Assembly: GCA_045613065.1 (NCBI GenBank)
Contig: JAZLAH010000009.1
Span: 1-62,981, forward strand
Length of the DNA stretch: 62,981 nt
From: Fimenecus sp045613065
GTDB lineage: Bacteria; Bacillota; Clostridia; Oscillospirales; Acutalibacteraceae
Direction: 5' to 3'
Numbering within the stretch: position 1 is the stretch's first letter; each line of letters begins with the position of its first letter. The notes beneath the pieces were generated by a model. That model ran no database searches, was not told the DNA's origin, and saw only the letters and a program-made list of their open reading frames with translations. A program made the position numbers and the translations under genes. Shown piece after piece: positions 60,869 to 62,981 of this stretch.

Positions 60869-61762
60869 TTAGTCTTTCTTTGCAAGTTCTGTAAGTGATG
60901 TTGCAAGACCTGCAAGACCCTGAATTTCTGATGGGATAATAATCTTTGTAGCTTTGCCGTCAGCAGCCTTTTCAAATGATTCAAGAGCCTTGATACTGAT
61001 AAATTCCTGACTAGGATTTACTTTGTTAATCATTTCGATACCTGCAGCAGTTGCTTCCTGAATTTTAAGGATTGCAGCAGCTTCACCCTCTGCTTCACGG
61101 ATTTTTGATTCCTTAATAGCGTCAGCACGAAGGATTGCAGATTCTTTTTCACCTTCTGCAACAAGGATTGCAGCTTTCTTTTCACCTTCAGCCTGAAGAA
61201 TCTTTTCACGACGTTCACGTTCAGCTTTCATCTGCTTTTCCATTGAATCCTGAATTTCTCTTGGAGGCATAATGTTTTTCAACTCAACACGGTTGATTTT
61301 GATACCCCAAGCATCAGTAGCATCGTCAAGAACTTCTGTAATTTTTGAGTTGATAGTGTCTCTTGATGTGAGAGTTGCGTCAAGCTCAAGGTCACCGATA
61401 ATGTTACGAAGTGTTGTTGCTGTAAGATTTTCAATAGCCATCATAGGGCGTTCAACACCGTATGTGTAAAGCTTAGGGTCGATAATTCGATAGAAAACAA
61501 CTGTGTCGATTGACATTGTTACGTTATCTTTTGTAATAACAGGCTGTGGTGGGAAATCCACAACAGCTTCCTTAAGGCTTACTCTTTTTGCTACTCTGTC
61601 GATAATCGGAATTTTTACGTGAAGACCTGTGTCCCATGTTGTGTGGTAAGCACCAAGTCTTTCAATAACAAAAGCATTTGCCTGTGGAACAATTCGTACG
61701 TTTGCAACGATGATTGCTATAACAATAGCGATTAAGATAATAGGTATAATTAAAAATTCCAT
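60869..61762 (-). CDS. SPFH-domain protein (stomatin/paraslipin, QmcA-like)
   Basis: Membrane-bound scaffold of 297 residues. An N-terminal membrane segment is at about 2-22, then the SPFH/Band-7 domain (VIERLGAYHTTWDTGLHVKIP near 33-53), and a coiled-coil tail rich in Ala, Glu and Lys from about 190. Such proteins form large ring or cage assemblies in the membrane and partner with NfeD proteins, as here: the NfeD gene ends 15 bases upstream. A role in membrane microdomains or quality control is known for the family. Confidence 0.92.
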   Translation of the reverse strand: MEFLIIPIILIAIVIAIIVANVRIVPQANAFVIERLGAYHTTWDTGLHVKIPIIDRVAKRVSLKEAVVDFPPQPVITKDNVTMSIDTVVFYRIIDPKLYTYGVERPMMAIENLTATTLRNIIGDLELDATLTSRDTINSKITEVLDDATDAWGIKINRVELKNIMPPREIQDSMEKQMKAERERREKILQAEGEKKAAILVAEGEKESAILRADAIKESKIREAEGEAAAILKIQEATAAGIEMINKVNPSQEFISIKALESFEKAADGKATKIIIPSEIQGLAGLATSLTELAKKD

Positions 61763-61777
61763 AACTTTTCTCCTTTT

Positions 61778-62218
61778 TTATAATTTATTTATTACAAGAG
61801 TTGTTCCGTTAACACTCTTGATTTTTACTGTTTCTCCTTTAGGGATAATGTCACCGTTTTCTGAAACGGCTTTCCAGTAAACATCTCCCACGAGTATTCT
61901 TCCCGTGATAGCATTTGTATTCTCTGTAACTGTTGCTGTTTTGCCTAAAAGATTTTCATTCTGGTCAACATCGTCAACAGGCTTTTTTATGTGTTTGTTA
62001 TATATCTTACGACAGACAACCATAAATATAGCACTTAAGACCACAAAAATTGCGACTTGTATTAAAAGGCTGTCCACAACAAAAGATAACAAACAAGTGA
62101 TGATTGCTGATGGTACAAACCAGATTGAAACAAGTGCTGTTGTAAGCAATTCAACAATCAGAAAGAATACACCCACTGCAAGCCACATTATCCACGGATT
62201 GGCTATAAGATAATCCAT
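61778..62218 (-). CDS. NfeD-family membrane protein
   Basis: Short NfeD protein of 146 residues without the N-terminal protease domain of the long type. About three or four membrane segments cover residues 8-75, followed by a C-terminal OB-fold (LLGKTATVTENTNAITGRILVGDVYWKAVS). It pairs with the downstream SPFH gene, the usual NfeD-stomatin arrangement. It starts 21 bases after the DUF4177-like gene. Confidence 0.9.
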   Translation of the reverse strand: MDYLIANPWIMWLAVGVFFLIVELLTTALVSIWFVPSAIITCLLSFVVDSLLIQVAIFVVLSAIFMVVCRKIYNKHIKKPVDDVDQNENLLGKTATVTENTNAITGRILVGDVYWKAVSENGDIIPKGETVKIKSVNGTTLVINKL

Positions 62219-62239
62219 ACCATCTCTCCTTAAGTAAAT

Positions 62240-62416
62240 TTATTTTTCTTCGATTTCTCTTTCAAAAACAATAAGCATTGGTGTTCCTGCTTTTGTGTGA
62301 GCTACGCCACCAGAGTAAATGTTAGTACTTGCTACTTCCCAACCGTGTTTTGCCATATCGTTCATACGAGCTTCTGCTTCGCTTAATTTTACCTCTAAAA
62401 TCTTATATTCTTTCAT
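62240..62416 (-). CDS. DUF4177-like small protein
   Basis: Short gene of 58 residues, MKEYKILEVKLSEAEARMND... to ...LIVFEREIEEK. Its pattern (short strand YKILEV, helix, GWEVAST, then a final strand) matches DUF4177-type proteins. A strong GGAGG lies ahead of the ATG at 62416. It sits between DUF1836 and NfeD in the operon. The function is unknown. Confidence 0.75.
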   Translation of the reverse strand: MKEYKILEVKLSEAEARMNDMAKHGWEVASTNIYSGGVAHTKAGTPMLIVFEREIEEK

Positions 62417-62430
62417 TTTTGATTACCTCC

Positions 62431-62981
62431 TTATACAAGTTTCATATATGTTGCTTGGGCTAAATCCCTCATTCGTGTTGAAAGAATTGCCAATACGGTT
62501 GCTCGCAAAGCAGTTTTGAGCTTTGTTTTTGAAACATCGTCACGCAATGTTACATATTTAAGATGCGATTCTATTGTGATATCAATTTCATTTGTGTCAT
62601 AAACTGATTTTTGCTCACACTCGTAAATTATACTGCATAAAATATTGAATAATTCTCTGTCAGGCAAAATATCGTCTGACCTGTCCTCAACAGAACCATT
62701 AATATAGCTCATTAAAAATGCGATTTGTTCCATTTGCATTGAACCACGCATCATATTGATAAGAATGATACGCATAACCTGTTCTTCGCCATAACGTTTT
62801 TCTGTTGGATTTTTTACCCAACCACGTTTTATCCAGTTCTGAATTGTAGATGTTTCAAGTCCTGTCAATTCTCTGACCTGAGCCAATGTAAGCCCTTTTG
62901 TGACCGTCAACAGAGGAGAAATCAGAGAGAAACAATCTTCTGATGCAACATCACTGAATGGTAATGTTGTTCCGGGAATAT
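62431..62981 (-). CDS. DUF1836 helix-turn-helix protein, 5'-truncated by window edge
   Basis: DNA-binding protein of the DUF1836 family, MerR-like. The frame stays open to the right edge (FSLISPLLTVTKGLTLAQV), which matches the family N-terminus, so an apparent TTG start at 62910 is not real. The HTH pattern GLETSTIQNWIKRGWV is followed by KRYGEEQVMRIILINMMRGSMQMEQI. It leads the operon with the DUF4177-like, NfeD and SPFH genes and may regulate them. Confidence 0.85.
   Translation of the reverse strand, partial: IPGTTLPFSDVASEDCFSLISPLLTVTKGLTLAQVRELTGLETSTIQNWIKRGWVKNPTEKRYGEEQVMRIILINMMRGSMQMEQIAFLMSYINGSVEDRSDDILPDRELFNILCSIIYECEQKSVYDTNEIDITIESHLKYVTLRDDVSKTKLKTALRATVLAILSTRMRDLAQATYMKLV

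Overview
The window comes from a low-GC member of the Firmicutes (Bacillota). It is most likely a gut- or rumen-associated Clostridia of the Ruminococcaceae/Oscillospiraceae kind. Support for this: AT-rich consensus -35/-10 promoters, GGAGG-type ribosome binding sites with frequent GTG/TTG starts, an mreBCD-PBP2 shape operon, a secreted dockerin-type protein, a clostridial DUF1836 regulator and many secreted hydrolases. No prophage, transposase or CRISPR array was seen. The species cannot be named from the sequence alone.

Layout. 1-2458: the end of a PfkB sugar kinase and an FGGY sugar kinase. 2561-4855: a large acidic membrane protein. 5055-5169: a lone 5S rRNA gene. 5338-9856: mreB, mreC, mreD and a class B penicillin-binding protein, the elongation machinery. 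9943-10584: a secreted dockerin-type protein with a possible chagasin-like inhibitor domain. 10745-13387: rpsO and pnp. 13435-14268 (minus): a cysteine-rich protein behind a sigmaK-like promoter. 14424-18592: proB, proA, a membrane-anchored unknown and prfB. 18653-23570 (minus): a four-gene run of glycerophosphodiesterase, gltX, glnS and a membrane protein.

23821-29644: a LysM/G5/M23 cell-wall peptidase, then an HPr-kinase-like ATPase, a PqqD-like protein, an ABC exporter and a MATE exporter. The kinase, PqqD and ABC genes look like the accessory part of a peptide-modification (RiPP) locus, but no precursor or cyclase is visible. A nucleotidyltransferase-like protein of a type often linked to such loci lies about 28 kb away (54886-56061), under a strong promoter with a palindromic operator. 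This is the best candidate in the window for an undescribed system. 29671-30633 (minus): a D-2-hydroxyacid dehydrogenase.

30776-38276: a seven-gene run (VTT/DedA-like membrane protein, galactokinase, two M42 peptidases, a GNAT enzyme, a methionine-gamma-lyase-like PLP enzyme, a phosphohexomutase). It is followed by acpP and proS. 40234-49635: a ten-gene run (cyclase, paired chromate-transporter halves, RlmD-type methyltransferase, sugar symporter, phosphoesterase, flavin protein, lipase, HAD and SIS proteins). 49679-54020 (minus): a serine hydrolase, a GtrA/GT2 pair and a DD-carboxypeptidase. 54130-60025: a phosphoesterase, the nucleotidyltransferase, a secreted esterase, a GH18 protein and a secreted EEP-type nuclease/phosphatase.

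60026-60544: a non-coding stretch with a tRNA-Leu(GAG) gene and a duplicated copy of its 3' end, its terminator and a T-arm-like motif at a 197-base period. 60545-62981 (minus): a small unknown gene, then DUF1836, DUF4177-like, NfeD and SPFH/stomatin genes in one likely operon. The two edge genes (1-769 and 62431-62981) are cut by the window.
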